Source of the DNA: Serratia nevei
GTDB taxonomy: Bacteria > Pseudomonadota > Gammaproteobacteria > Enterobacterales > Enterobacteriaceae
Assembly: GCF_037948395.1 (NCBI RefSeq)
Contig: NZ_CP149940.1
Span: forward strand, 496,001-560,000
Direction: 5' to 3'
DNA: 64,000 nt
In this document: in pieces, positions 26,320 to 33,906 of the stretch
How the letters are laid out: every line of letters starts with the position of its first letter
How positions within the stretch are numbered: the stretch's first letter is position 1
Made by a program: the position numbers and the translations under genes
Notes under the pieces: generated by a model
The model's database searches: none
The model's input: only the letters and a program-made list of their open reading frames with translations
Told to the model about the DNA's origin: nothing

Positions 26320-28065
26320 TCAGTCATATTTGAATTTGGTTTCCGCGATGCGATACAGCGGTTGCCAGACGAAGATGATGCACAGCGCCACCAGCGCGCA
26401 CATGGCGGCGCAGCCCAGCGCGGACTCCGGGTTCTTGCCGGCGTCGGTGACGACGGAAATGAACGCGCCCAGCCCGGTGGCGCTGAGGGTGGTGCTGCCC
26501 CACTGGATCACCTCGGCGGCGATGGCGCTGTTCCAGGCGCCGCCGGCGGCGGAGATGATGCCCGTCACGATGTAGGGGAAGATCGCCGGCAGCATGTAGT
26601 AGCGCCACCAGCGGAAGCGGCGCAGGCCGAAGGTTTCGCTGACTTCGGTGATCTGCGTCGGAATGGCGGAAACGCCGGCGATCACGTTAAACAACACGTA
26701 CCACTGGGTACCCAGCATGATCATCGGGATGGCCCACCAGCCGAGATCCTGATGATAAATGGCGATGAAGGCGGCGATCAGCGGGTAGAAAATGTTGGGC
26801 GGAATGGCCGCCAGGATCTGGATGATCGGCTGGAAGATCTTCACCAGCCGCGGATTCATGCCGATCCACACCCCCAACGGCGTGAAGATCGCCACGCTGA
26901 GCAGCATGGCCGCGGCCACGCGCGCGGTGGTGAGCAGCATCCATTCCGGCAGCATGGCGAAGTACTGTTTGGGGAAGTATTCCCACAGCCGGTAACCGAA
27001 CCAGACGCAGGCCAGCACCACGCCGAGATACCACAGGCTGCGCCACAGCCAGTTTCCCTTGGCGGCGAGTCTGAACAGGCGGTGCAGGCCGAGGGCGTAC
27101 CACAGCCGCGGCAGCTTGAACAGCCACAGGTCAGCCAGCGCGCGCAGCGTGCGGCCGAGCGCCGTGCCGACGTGCGAGAAGGCCAGGCTGTTGTAGAACC
27201 ACGGATTGCCGAGCGGCCGGCTGGCGGTGACGTCTTCGTATTTGAAGCGCGCGGTATAGCGCACCAGCGGGCGGAAAACCAGCTGATCGAGCAGCACGAT
27301 GTTGGCGGCCAGCGCGACGATCGCATACAGGATCGCCGGCACGTTCTGCTGCGCCAGCGCTTCGGCGATGTAGGAGCCAACGCCGGGCAGTTCGACCGAG
27401 CGATCGCCGACCGGAATGGCTTCAGAGGCCACCAGGGCGAACCAGGCGGCGGATTGCGACACCATGGCGTTCCACAGCAGGCCCGGCACCGAATAGATGA
27501 ACTCCAGCCGCCAGAAGCGTTGCCACGGGTTGTAATTGAAGCTGCGGGCGGCTTCATCCAGCTCCTTGGGCACGATGCGCAGCGTCTGATACAGCGTCAG
27601 CATCATGTTCCAGGCTTGGCCGGTAAACACCGCGAAGATGGCGGTGCACTCCAGCCCCATCACGCTGTGCGGGTAGAGGTTGAGAAAATACACGGTCGTG
27701 AAGGTCAGGAACCCCACCAGCGGCACCGACTCCATAAAGTTGACGAAGGGCAGGATCACCCGGCGCAGCGGCGTATAGCGCGCGGCCAGCACGGCGAATA
27801 CCACAGAAAACAGCAGCGACCAGGCCATGCCGAGGAGAAAGCGCATGCTGGTTCTGAGCGAATAATAAAGCAGGTTCCAGGCATCAAGACTGATGGCAGA
27901 GACGTTTTGTTCATTGAAGTCACCGTGCATGTCACCCCAGGCACGAATAAAAAAGGCAATGAAAAAAACACCGATGGCGATAACGATAAAGTCGTTTAAA
28001 TAAGACTTTCTGAAAATAGATGTACCCCGGTTATTTTGCATAACGCAATACCTTATTTTTCCCAT
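26320..28065 (-). CDS. ABC transporter permease with two fused permease domains
   Basis: A 581-residue inner-membrane protein with two BPD-type permease domains in tandem. The first has about six helices after an N-terminal anchor, with the EAA-like loop ELDEAARSFNYNPWQRFWRLEF (about residues 175-200). The second has TQITEVSETFGLRRFRWWRYYMLP in the corresponding place (about 490-515). It therefore forms a complete translocation pore in one chain. No periplasmic binding protein gene is in the operon. The start at 28065 (MGKIRY) could instead be 24 bases downstream (MQNNRG). Substrate unknown; the ATPase type suggests a small anion or organic sulfur/nitrogen compound. Confidence 0.87.
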   Translation of the reverse strand: MGKIRYCVMQNNRGTSIFRKSYLNDFIVIAIGVFFIAFFIRAWGDMHGDFNEQNVSAISLDAWNLLYYSLRTSMRFLLGMAWSLLFSVVFAVLAARYTPLRRVILPFVNFMESVPLVGFLTFTTVYFLNLYPHSVMGLECTAIFAVFTGQAWNMMLTLYQTLRIVPKELDEAARSFNYNPWQRFWRLEFIYSVPGLLWNAMVSQSAAWFALVASEAIPVGDRSVELPGVGSYIAEALAQQNVPAILYAIVALAANIVLLDQLVFRPLVRYTARFKYEDVTASRPLGNPWFYNSLAFSHVGTALGRTLRALADLWLFKLPRLWYALGLHRLFRLAAKGNWLWRSLWYLGVVLACVWFGYRLWEYFPKQYFAMLPEWMLLTTARVAAAMLLSVAIFTPLGVWIGMNPRLVKIFQPIIQILAAIPPNIFYPLIAAFIAIYHQDLGWWAIPMIMLGTQWYVLFNVIAGVSAIPTQITEVSETFGLRRFRWWRYYMLPAIFPYIVTGIISAAGGAWNSAIAAEVIQWGSTTLSATGLGAFISVVTDAGKNPESALGCAAMCALVALCIIFVWQPLYRIAETKFKYD

Positions 28066-28201
28066 AAGAAATCCGTCGGCGCTCGGGGAATATGCCCGGC
28101 GACACCAGATAAATACCGCCGTAGCGGTTGAGACAGACGTTGTTTTCGCAGCGGGGCGATGGGTGGGCCGGCAGAGCGGGAAAGGCCGTCAGAAGGGGAG
28201 C

Positions 28202-28235
28202 GGTTGCCGCATTCCGTGTCTTTCAGAATGCAACC
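28202..28235 (-). promoter_or_regulatory. hairpin in leader B
   Basis: On the minus strand GGTT-GCATTC-(loop)-GAATGC-gcc-AACC forms an interrupted stem just after the leader ORF. It contains the TTGCATyCTGAAAG string also found in leader A. Confidence 0.55.
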
Positions 28236-28244
28236 TGGATGGCA

Positions 28245-28298
28245 TTACTGAAAGACGCCCAATAGCATTAGCGTAAAACTAAAACTTTCATCGCCCAT
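28245..28298 (-). CDS. putative 17-residue leader peptide B
   Basis: ATG at 28298 with a strong GAGGAGG six bases upstream; 17 codons (MGDESFSFTLMLLG...) ending in TAA. It lies about 180 bases before the permease start. Similar in size and character to leader peptide A, which also precedes an ABC gene. Confidence 0.55.
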   Translation of the reverse strand: MGDESFSFTLMLLGVFQ

Positions 28299-28486
28299 GG
28301 GGCCCTCCTCGGTTTAAATATGGCAGGGAGAGGGTAATGTGTTTCACTAATAAAAAGCAATTGGTGGAATAGGGTTTTTACGGTTGATATGTAACAGGAT
28401 GAATATTCATTTTTTAATCGCTATATCCGGAAAATGAAATAACGCATGGTGATGGCAATAAAGGCGGTAAAAATAAATCGCGGCGA

Positions 28487-28519
28487 AATAAAACGGCGCG
28501 CCTGAAGGGGGCGCGCCGC
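28487..28519 (-). terminator. terminator of the PuuA-like/GNAT/GT20 operon
   Basis: On the minus strand GGCGCGCC-cccttca-GGCGCGCC is followed by GTTTTATTT, nine bases after the stop of the GT20-like gene. Confidence 0.75.
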
Positions 28520-28525
28520 CGTAAA

Positions 28526-29215
28526 TCAATAAACCTGCCTGCCGTTGATGCCGGCGGGGAAAATGCCGGTGGCGAACAGATGCCCGTTGGCCTGGATCTG
28601 ATCGTCGGGCAGCATCTCCAGCGGGAACTCGGCCGCCAGGCAGCTGAGAAAGGCGTTGCGATCGTCCGTGGTGGTAAAGCCGATCAGATCGTAGAACAGC
28701 AGCGAAGCGATCAGCTGGCGATGTTCCGGGATGCGCCGCAGCAGCGCCGCCGACGGGAACGGCAGGTGGAAGAAGAACGCGCAGGCGTTCAGCAGCCCTT
28801 GCTCCTTCAGCGCCTGGGCGCAGGGCAGCAGCTGATAGTCGTCGATGCAGACGATGTCGCCGGGGCACAGGTGCTCGCAGGCGATATCGGCAAAACGGCG
28901 GTTCAGCTGCCGGTAGGCGCGGTAGTTTTCCGGCGTGAAATGCGCCTTCTCCGGCTGGTTGTGGAACACCGGCCACAGGCCGTCGTGGTAATAGCCCTGA
29001 TAGTGGCGGCGGAACTCCTCGATCGACAGCGGAAAGGTCACCTGATCGTAACCGGCGCGCTGCCGGCAGCTGATCGGGCGCTGCGCGAAATTCTGCACGT
29101 CGCCGTTCCAGCCGAGCCACAGCCCCGGCTCGGCGTCGGCCGCCAGCGTCTGGCCGGCGCAGGCCAGATCCTTACCGTCGCACTGCTTGTTGGAAATCAG
29201 CACCAAACGAGACAT
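28526..29215 (-). CDS. half-length GT20 (trehalose-6-phosphate synthase N-domain) protein
   Basis: A 229-residue protein matching only the N-terminal Rossmann domain of OtsA (normally about 470 residues). It has SRLVLISNK at the start, LWLGWNGD, LWPVFHNQ, a DDYQLLP where OtsA has HDYHLLP (the acceptor-site Asp is kept) and FFFHLPFPSAALL. The UDP-glucose-binding C-terminal domain is absent. The stop is followed directly by a terminator, and the reading frame is clean, so this looks like a fixed short form rather than decay. GGAGG precedes the ATG at 29215. It is the last gene of an operon with a GNAT and a PuuA-like ligase. Without the C-domain it should not make trehalose-6-phosphate by the usual mechanism. 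Confidence 0.78.
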   Translation of the reverse strand: MSRLVLISNKQCDGKDLACAGQTLAADAEPGLWLGWNGDVQNFAQRPISCRQRAGYDQVTFPLSIEEFRRHYQGYYHDGLWPVFHNQPEKAHFTPENYRAYRQLNRRFADIACEHLCPGDIVCIDDYQLLPCAQALKEQGLLNACAFFFHLPFPSAALLRRIPEHRQLIASLLFYDLIGFTTTDDRNAFLSCLAAEFPLEMLPDDQIQANGHLFATGIFPAGINGRQVY

Positions 29216-29228
29216 GGGGGCCTCCTTA

Positions 29229-29639
29229 TCAGTGAAGGGCGCGCAGGGCGTGCGCCGAACCATCGGCGCGCCAGGGCGCCTGCAGCGCGGGCAGCGTGAC
29301 GCGCAGGCCGCGCAAGGCCGGATGCGCCAGGCAGCAGCGCGTCAGCCAGCTTCCCAGCCCGACGCCGCGGTATTCGGCGCTGACGAACAGTTCGCTCACC
29401 GACGCGAAGGTGGCGTAATCGGTCACCATGCGGGCGAAGCCGAGCAGGTGGCGCTTGCGGTACAGCCCGAAGCACAGGCCGTGGTGCACCAGGCGCTCGG
29501 CCGCCGCCCGATCCGGCAGGCTGAGGAAACGTTGGATCGCCTCGATATCCAACAGCTGCCGATCGGTGCTGATATGAAAAACGCCTTTGCGCCAGCAGAG
29601 CAGCGGCTGCACGGGCGTCCGTTGCGGTTGCATATTCAT
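29229..29639 (-). CDS. GNAT-family N-acetyltransferase
   Basis: A 136-residue acetyltransferase with the GNAT core: LVHHGLCFGLYRKRHLLGFARMVTD then ELFVSAEYRGVGLGSWLTRCCL, which carries the acetyl-CoA-binding R/Q-x-x-G-x-G/A (YRGVGLG). AAGGA lies upstream of the ATG at 29639. The frame extends into the ligase gene upstream and was trimmed. It lies between the PuuA-like ligase and the half-GT20 gene; substrate unknown, possibly a product of the ligase. Confidence 0.85.
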   Translation of the reverse strand: MNMQPQRTPVQPLLCWRKGVFHISTDRQLLDIEAIQRFLSLPDRAAAERLVHHGLCFGLYRKRHLLGFARMVTDYATFASVSELFVSAEYRGVGLGSWLTRCCLAHPALRGLRVTLPALQAPWRADGSAHALRALH

Positions 29640-29668
29640 GATTATCCTTAGGTTAATGAACCGGGTGG

Positions 29669-31039
29669 TTACAGCATCCAGCCGAGTTCGGCGGCGGTGA
29701 CCTGTTCCTCGAAGCGGCGCAGTTCGGCGCTTTTGCAGGTGTGCCACAGGGTGCAAAACGCCGGGCCGAGCAGCTCACGCAGCGGATCGCTGTGGCGGAA
29801 CAGCGCCAGCGCCTCCTGTTGGCCGAGCGGCAAGGGCGCGGCGTTGTCGCTCTCGCAGCCGTTGGCTGCGGGCGGCAGTGGCAGCGGGTTTGCCAGCCCG
29901 TGCAGCAGGCCGCCGAGCATCACCGCCAGCGCCAGGTAGGGGTTGGCGTCGGCGCCGGCCAGGCGATATTCGATGCGCTGGTTGGCGCTGTCGGCGCAGG
30001 GCAGGCGCAGCGCCACCGTGCGGTTGTTGTGGCCCCAGGAGGCGCGCAGCGGCACGTGCATGCCAGGGCGGAAGCGGCGGAACGCGTTGATGTTGGGCGC
30101 CAGGATCGCCATCGACGCCGGCATCAGCGCTAGCATGCCTGCCATCGCCTGCTGCATGTTGTCGCTCAGTTCGCCCGGCGCGCCGGTCAGCAGGTTCTCG
30201 CCGTGCTCGTCCTGCAAACTGATGTGGAAATGCAGCCCGCTGCCGGCGGCGTGGGCGCAGGGCTTGGCCATAAAGCAGGCATGCTGGTGATGTTGCTCGG
30301 CAATCTGCCGCGTCAGGCGTTTCAGCGCCATGATCTGGTCGCAGGCTTCCAGCACACGCCGGCTGTGATGCAGATTCAGCTCGTATTGGCCAGAGGCGGC
30401 TTCGGCCACCACGCCGGTCAACGGCAGGTTTTGCAGGCGGGCGTGCCGTTCGATGTCGCTCAGCAGCGCATGGTGACGTTCCGGCGCATCCACCGCGAAG
30501 CTCTGCGTTGGGCAGGTTTCCGCCTCGGCGGGGTGCTGCGGATCCTGCAGGTAGAACTCCAGTTCGGCCGCCACCACCGGGAAGCAGTTGCGCTCGTGCA
30601 GGTGCTTCAGCACCCGTTGCAGCACCACGCGCGGCTCCAGCTCGCAGGCGCCGCCGTCGGCGTTTTGCATCGTCAGCAGCAGTTGGGCGTGGCGTTCGGG
30701 ATCGCGCGCGCAGGGGCGCAGCGTGCCGGGCACCGGCAGGCACAGACGGTCCGGCTCGCCCGCCCGTTGCCCCAGCCCGCTTTCTTCAATCACCCGGCCG
30801 TGCAGATCCAGGGCGTAGATCGACAGCGGAAAGTAGCAGCCTTTCTCCAGCCCAAAGGCTTCGGCGATCGGCAGCCGCTTGCCGCGCAGCTGGCCGTTCA
30901 GATCGTGCAGATAAATATCCAGCTGTTCGGTCTGCGGATAGCGCTGCAGGTAGTGTTCCAGCTCTTTGTGGAAGGCGCGCGTTGGCGAAGCGGGCAGCTC
31001 CGCCAGCAGCGGATTGAAGCCGATGATATTAGAATGCAT
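29669..31039 (-). CDS. gamma-glutamylputrescine synthetase-like ligase (PuuA family)
   Basis: A 456-residue glutamine-synthetase-fold enzyme resembling E. coli PuuA along its length: RYPQTEQLDIYLHDLNGQLRGKR, EKGCYFPLSIYALDL, VVAAELEFYLQDP, EAASGQYELNLHHS, HACFMAKPCAHAAGSGLHFHIS, NAFRRFRPGMHVPLRASWGHNNRTVALR and VEYR-like IEYRLAGADANPYLALA. These include the metal-binding Glu/His and ATP-binding Arg blocks. PuuA joins glutamate to putrescine. No other puu genes are near; it starts an operon with a GNAT and a half-GT20. The amine substrate is therefore open. Confidence 0.87.
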   Translation of the reverse strand: MHSNIIGFNPLLAELPASPTRAFHKELEHYLQRYPQTEQLDIYLHDLNGQLRGKRLPIAEAFGLEKGCYFPLSIYALDLHGRVIEESGLGQRAGEPDRLCLPVPGTLRPCARDPERHAQLLLTMQNADGGACELEPRVVLQRVLKHLHERNCFPVVAAELEFYLQDPQHPAEAETCPTQSFAVDAPERHHALLSDIERHARLQNLPLTGVVAEAASGQYELNLHHSRRVLEACDQIMALKRLTRQIAEQHHQHACFMAKPCAHAAGSGLHFHISLQDEHGENLLTGAPGELSDNMQQAMAGMLALMPASMAILAPNINAFRRFRPGMHVPLRASWGHNNRTVALRLPCADSANQRIEYRLAGADANPYLALAVMLGGLLHGLANPLPLPPAANGCESDNAAPLPLGQQEALALFRHSDPLRELLGPAFCTLWHTCKSAELRRFEEQVTAAELGWML

Positions 31040-31284
31040 GGCGCGCTCCAGAACGACGGCCGGTCACGGCCAGAGGCAGGGATAAACGCATGGGACAACT
31101 CTCTTGTAAGGCCATAGCGGCGATGTGAAAAGGGTATCTGCGGCGGCAAAAACTGTCTGTAAAAACGCCGTAACGTTAACGGGGCGCGGAATAAAAATGC
31201 CGTAAAGAGTACGGCGGCGTTGGCGGGTTGGCCGCGCCGGCACGGTCTATACTGGCGAAACGGGCCGTTGAAGGAGAGATAACG
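31040..31284. other. divergent intergenic region
   Basis: Promoter space for the ligase operon (minus) and the small exported protein (plus). I see no clear operator or coding frame. Confidence 0.4.
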
Positions 31285-31584
31285 ATGAAGAGAATAGGGC
31301 TGCTTATCGCCGCGCTGGCCGCGTTCAACGCCACCGCGTCTTCCCCACAGGCGTGGGCCGAGAGCGAAAGGGCGATGCGCGCCGCCTGCCTGAAAGCCAG
31401 CGGGCTAAAAAACGCCAGGGTGGAAGGGGCGATCGTTCACTACGGCGATGACGTCGGCTATTCGGCGCTGTTTATCGGCGGGCGCTACCCGCAGCCGTTT
31501 ATGAAAAACAAGCCGGGCAGGGAGCTGTGCTTATATCAGCGCGCCACGCAGAAGGCGGCGGTGCAGGCGGTGGAGGGGGATTAG
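31285..31584 (+). CDS. small exported protein, function unknown
   Basis: A 99-residue protein with a signal peptide (MKRIGLLIAALAAFNATASSPQAWA, cleavage after AWA). AAGGAGAG lies before the ATG at 31285. Mature part about 74 residues with two Cys (in AACLKASG and ELCLYQR) that may form a disulfide. I do not recognise the family. Its stop overlaps the stop of the convergent membrane protein gene. Confidence 0.7.
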   Translation: MKRIGLLIAALAAFNATASSPQAWAESERAMRAACLKASGLKNARVEGAIVHYGDDVGYSALFIGGRYPQPFMKNKPGRELCLYQRATQKAAVQAVEGD

Positions 31585-32006
31585 ACCGACTTCAGGAGAT
31601 AGCTCAGGAGACACATGATGATTAAGAGTGCTCCTTGTAGCATTAATAGTCTGAAATCATTACGGATCCAACTTTGTAGCCTTGGTGATGAAGCAGTTCG
31701 AACGAAGTCGTAGGTTTTGGGGCTTAGCCAAACGTTGCGAGTCAGTTTTAATTTCCGGTTGTTCAAAATCCAACGAAACCACTGGGCTTTTAGTGAAACA
31801 CCGATGAAGTTAAGGTTGTCCGCTATCACGACAAAAAGTGGAACAGGGTGTTTACTCACCACATAGTGTTGATAAAAGAGATCAAACTCTTTTTTATGAA
31901 GTCGATAGTAAATAAATTGGATAATAGCGATAAGAAGGCAAAGAAAGAATAGTAATACCACTAAGAGTTTTATCTCTTTTATGTAAGACTCAATATAATT
32001 GATCAT
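31581..32006 (-). CDS. membrane protein, immunity-like, copy 2
   Basis: A 141-residue protein with an N-terminal helix (LVVLLFFLCLLIAIIQFIYY), a cytoplasmic-type middle and a C-terminal helix (LMLQGALLIIMCLLSYLL). It is a paralogue of the preceding gene: shared RxHKKEFDxFYQ, SLKAQWF.WIL and KTYDFV.TASS. It starts two bases after that gene's stop. Chosen start ATG 32006; a longer frame would overlap the neighbour. A tandem pair of two-helix proteins behind a glycine-zipper ORF suggests immunity to a membrane-active toxin (inference). Confidence 0.7.
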   Translation of the reverse strand: MINYIESYIKEIKLLVVLLFFLCLLIAIIQFIYYRLHKKEFDLFYQHYVVSKHPVPLFVVIADNLNFIGVSLKAQWFRWILNNRKLKLTRNVWLSPKTYDFVRTASSPRLQSWIRNDFRLLMLQGALLIIMCLLSYLLKSV

Positions 32007-32008
32007 TT

Positions 32009-32407
32009 TTATACGTTGATTTTGATGAAATAAATAAAAATACAGCCCACGGTGGTAATAATGGCCTCTACGAGCAAAAGTATAAAATCCATCGCCAGCC
32101 ACTTCTGTAGCTCAGGAGAGGCAGTTTTTTGCACGAAATCGTAGGTTTTCGCATCGAGCAAAACTTGATCCTTTATTTTTATTTTTTTCCTTTTCAGAAT
32201 CCAAAGAAACCACTGTGCTTTCAATGAGGTTCCAAGCATGCCGAGGCTATCGGCAAAGGCGACGTAGGGCGGAATAAAATGTCCGCTGCCGGCGTAACGT
32301 TGATAGAAAGCGTCAAACTCTTTTTTATGGCGACGGTAACCAATGAACTGGATGAAGGCGCTTAAAACCAGCAATATCAAACACGATATGACGATAAATT
32401 TCATCAT
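32009..32407 (-). CDS. membrane protein, immunity-like, copy 1
   Basis: A 132-residue protein with helices at about 5-24 and 108-128. It shares with its downstream paralogue RRHKKEFDAFYQRY, GTSLKAQWFLWILK and DAKTYDFVQKTASPELQ. Its ATG overlaps the stop of the glycine-zipper gene (ATGA), showing translational coupling. No database family is known to me; the role as immunity is inferred from position and from the analogous tandem pair at 16813-17429. Confidence 0.72.
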   Translation of the reverse strand: MMKFIVISCLILLVLSAFIQFIGYRRHKKEFDAFYQRYAGSGHFIPPYVAFADSLGMLGTSLKAQWFLWILKRKKIKIKDQVLLDAKTYDFVQKTASPELQKWLAMDFILLLVEAIITTVGCIFIYFIKINV

Positions 32408-32631
32408 TCACCTACCACTAACGTCGTCAAATAATCGGAACCCATGCCACCGAGTGTGGATCCTGCTGCGCCTCCTATAGCGGCTCCAGCGATACCACAA
32501 ACGATCACACCTGTTCCTGCTGTTGCTGCACCCAACACAATTGAACAGGCTGCAATCGCAAGACCTGCACCTGCATTCCCTGCCCAAATCCCCGCCGCAG
32601 TACTTGCCGCAAAATGACTGTATCCCTTCAC
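32404..32631 (-). CDS. glycine-zipper membrane-active protein or toxin fragment
   Basis: A 75-residue protein that is almost entirely Gly/Ala/Ser-rich and hydrophobic: HFAASTAAGIWAGNAGAGLA, VLGAATAGTGVIVCGIAGAA and GGAAGSTLGGMGSDYL. This is typical of glycine zippers in pore-forming toxins and some bacteriocins. The start is GTG at 32631 with AGGAGG thirteen bases upstream, which is far. The frame is open for 12 more codons (YFGREQEGAKIA) with no other canonical start, so it could be the C-terminal remnant of a longer effector. It is coupled to the two membrane proteins downstream. Confidence 0.55.
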   Translation of the reverse strand: MKGYSHFAASTAAGIWAGNAGAGLAIAACSIVLGAATAGTGVIVCGIAGAAIGGAAGSTLGGMGSDYLTTLVVGE

Positions 32632-32694
32632 CGCGATCTTGGCGCCCTCCTGTTCGCGGCCGAAGTATCATCTGAAAATACAATGATGGGTAGC

Positions 32695-33147
32695 TTAATG
32701 ATCGCTACGTAATAGTGTCTTTCCATTATGCTCGATGCTCAAAGTAAAGGTTCTCATGTATTTACGCCTTTCCGTATCGTTATTCATCGAGACGCCGAGC
32801 AAGACCGAGTATTCTCCCGCAGCCCAGTTTACTTGCGGATAAGTGACGCATTGCCCTGGTTTCAGTTCAGGCAACGGAGTGACTTCTGGTGAGGTCCAGA
32901 CGATATGCCATTGCCGTTGTTCCTGTCGTGAGACGATCATTCCCCGGTTTTGCAGGCTGTCGCCGCTGCGAACACTGTTGATGGGCACGGCAAAGCAAGG
33001 TTGGTTGTCTTTTAGCGAGACATCCAACGGATGGTACCAGGGGGGAGTGGATTGACAGCCATTCAGTAGCAGTGCGCATAGCAAAGAGAGATAAAATCGG
33101 TGTTCACCGGCCGTAAGTTTTCTGGCGTTTCCGTGAGTTGTGGCCAT
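32695..33147 (-). CDS. periplasmic lipoprotein of the putative T6SS-immunity type
   Basis: A 150-residue lipoprotein with a long N-terminal signal (MATTHGNARKLTAGEHRFYL then a hydrophobic stretch) and lipobox LLNGC, acyl Cys at about 31. The mature part carries NQPCFAVP, GQCVTYP and MRTFTLS in the order seen in enterobacterial lipoproteins annotated as putative T6SS immunity proteins. It also resembles the lipoprotein at 15418-15831 in layout. It heads the cassette with the glycine-zipper and paired membrane genes on the same strand. Confidence 0.68.
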   Translation of the reverse strand: MATTHGNARKLTAGEHRFYLSLLCALLLNGCQSTPPWYHPLDVSLKDNQPCFAVPINSVRSGDSLQNRGMIVSRQEQRQWHIVWTSPEVTPLPELKPGQCVTYPQVNWAAGEYSVLLGVSMNNDTERRKYMRTFTLSIEHNGKTLLRSDH

Positions 33148-33552
33148 GGTTTTAATCCGTTAAAACATGAAAAAACACCATAGCGAAAGTTCAGACATGA
33201 TTAACCCACTTTGTCGCAATCTTTTGCGTTCGCTCACAAGACGGAAAGGCAAAGGCGTGTTGGGTGCAATCTATTGATTGATATGAAAAATGATTTTATT
33301 TCTTTTATATATATTCAAAAATAAAAACGCCGGGTTGCGTGCTTTATTGCCTCGCCAAATCCGCATGTTTTCTTCTCTGGCCGATACTGATCTCGCTGTT
33401 CCCGTATCTCGTCGCATTCCATGCTCAAGCCGCAAGACAATCACCACTGTTTTTTCGAGCTGCCAGGCAAAACGCCAATGGCGGTCTGGAGAAAATTATA
33501 TATTCTGGTCTATCGTCTTGTCATAGATTGTACTATATAATCAGGAGATGCC
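33148..33552. other. 405-base region without a recognised gene
   Basis: Divergent promoter space between the lipoprotein and the toxin-antitoxin pair, AT-rich at 33270-33330. A hydrophobic frame (33339-33584 plus) exists but has no recognisable motif and runs into the toxin gene; I do not call it. TATAAT at 33536-33541 is a likely -10 for the TA operon. Confidence 0.45.
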
Positions 33553-33903
33553 ATGTGGATGGTAATGACAACGGAAGAGTTTGATCGGTGGCTCTGTGAA
33601 CAGGATGAATCGACGCAGGAAAAGGTGTTGGCCGCGCTGGTGATGCTCGAGCGTGCAGGGCCTTCTCTTCGGCGGCCTTTTGTCGACGTGCTGAAAGGCT
33701 CGCTGCATTCCAACATGAAAGAGCTGCGTATTCAGCACAAAGGGCGGCCGATTCGCGCTTTTTTCGCCTTTGATCCGGCGCGGCAGGCGATTGTGCTGTG
33801 TGCGGGCGACAAAACGGGTAATGAGAAGCGGTTTTATAAAGTGATGCTGCCCATCGCGGATGCGCAGTTCACCCAATATTTGATGTGTTATTTCAAGGAG
33901 TAA
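33553..33903 (+). CDS. HigB-type toxin of a type II toxin-antitoxin pair
   Basis: A 116-residue RelE/ParE-superfamily protein of the Gp49-like HigB group: LKGSLHSNMKELRIQHKGRPIRAFFAFDP and AIVLCAGDKTGNEKRFYKVMLPIAD carry the typical basic and Arg residues. Such toxins cut mRNA on the ribosome. AGGAG precedes the ATG. The antitoxin gene follows after 3 bases; toxin-first order is usual for HigBA. Confidence 0.88.
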   Translation: MWMVMTTEEFDRWLCEQDESTQEKVLAALVMLERAGPSLRRPFVDVLKGSLHSNMKELRIQHKGRPIRAFFAFDPARQAIVLCAGDKTGNEKRFYKVMLPIADAQFTQYLMCYFKE

Positions 33904-33906
33904 CCC

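Larger units (their letters stand above)
28066..28486. other. leader/promoter region of ABC unit B
   Basis: No full gene. On the minus strand it holds leader ORF B (28245-28298) and a hairpin (28202-28235). AT-rich sequence at 28320-28480 likely carries the promoter. Confidence 0.6.

Noticed and set aside
28400..28525. Frameshifted C-terminal half of OtsA downstream of the half-GT20 gene
   Set aside because: The next bases are a terminator and AT-rich spacer, with no OtsA-like frame.
33290..33584. Small plus-strand ORFs before the HigB-like gene
   Set aside because: No start signal or motif, and they run into the toxin gene in another frame.
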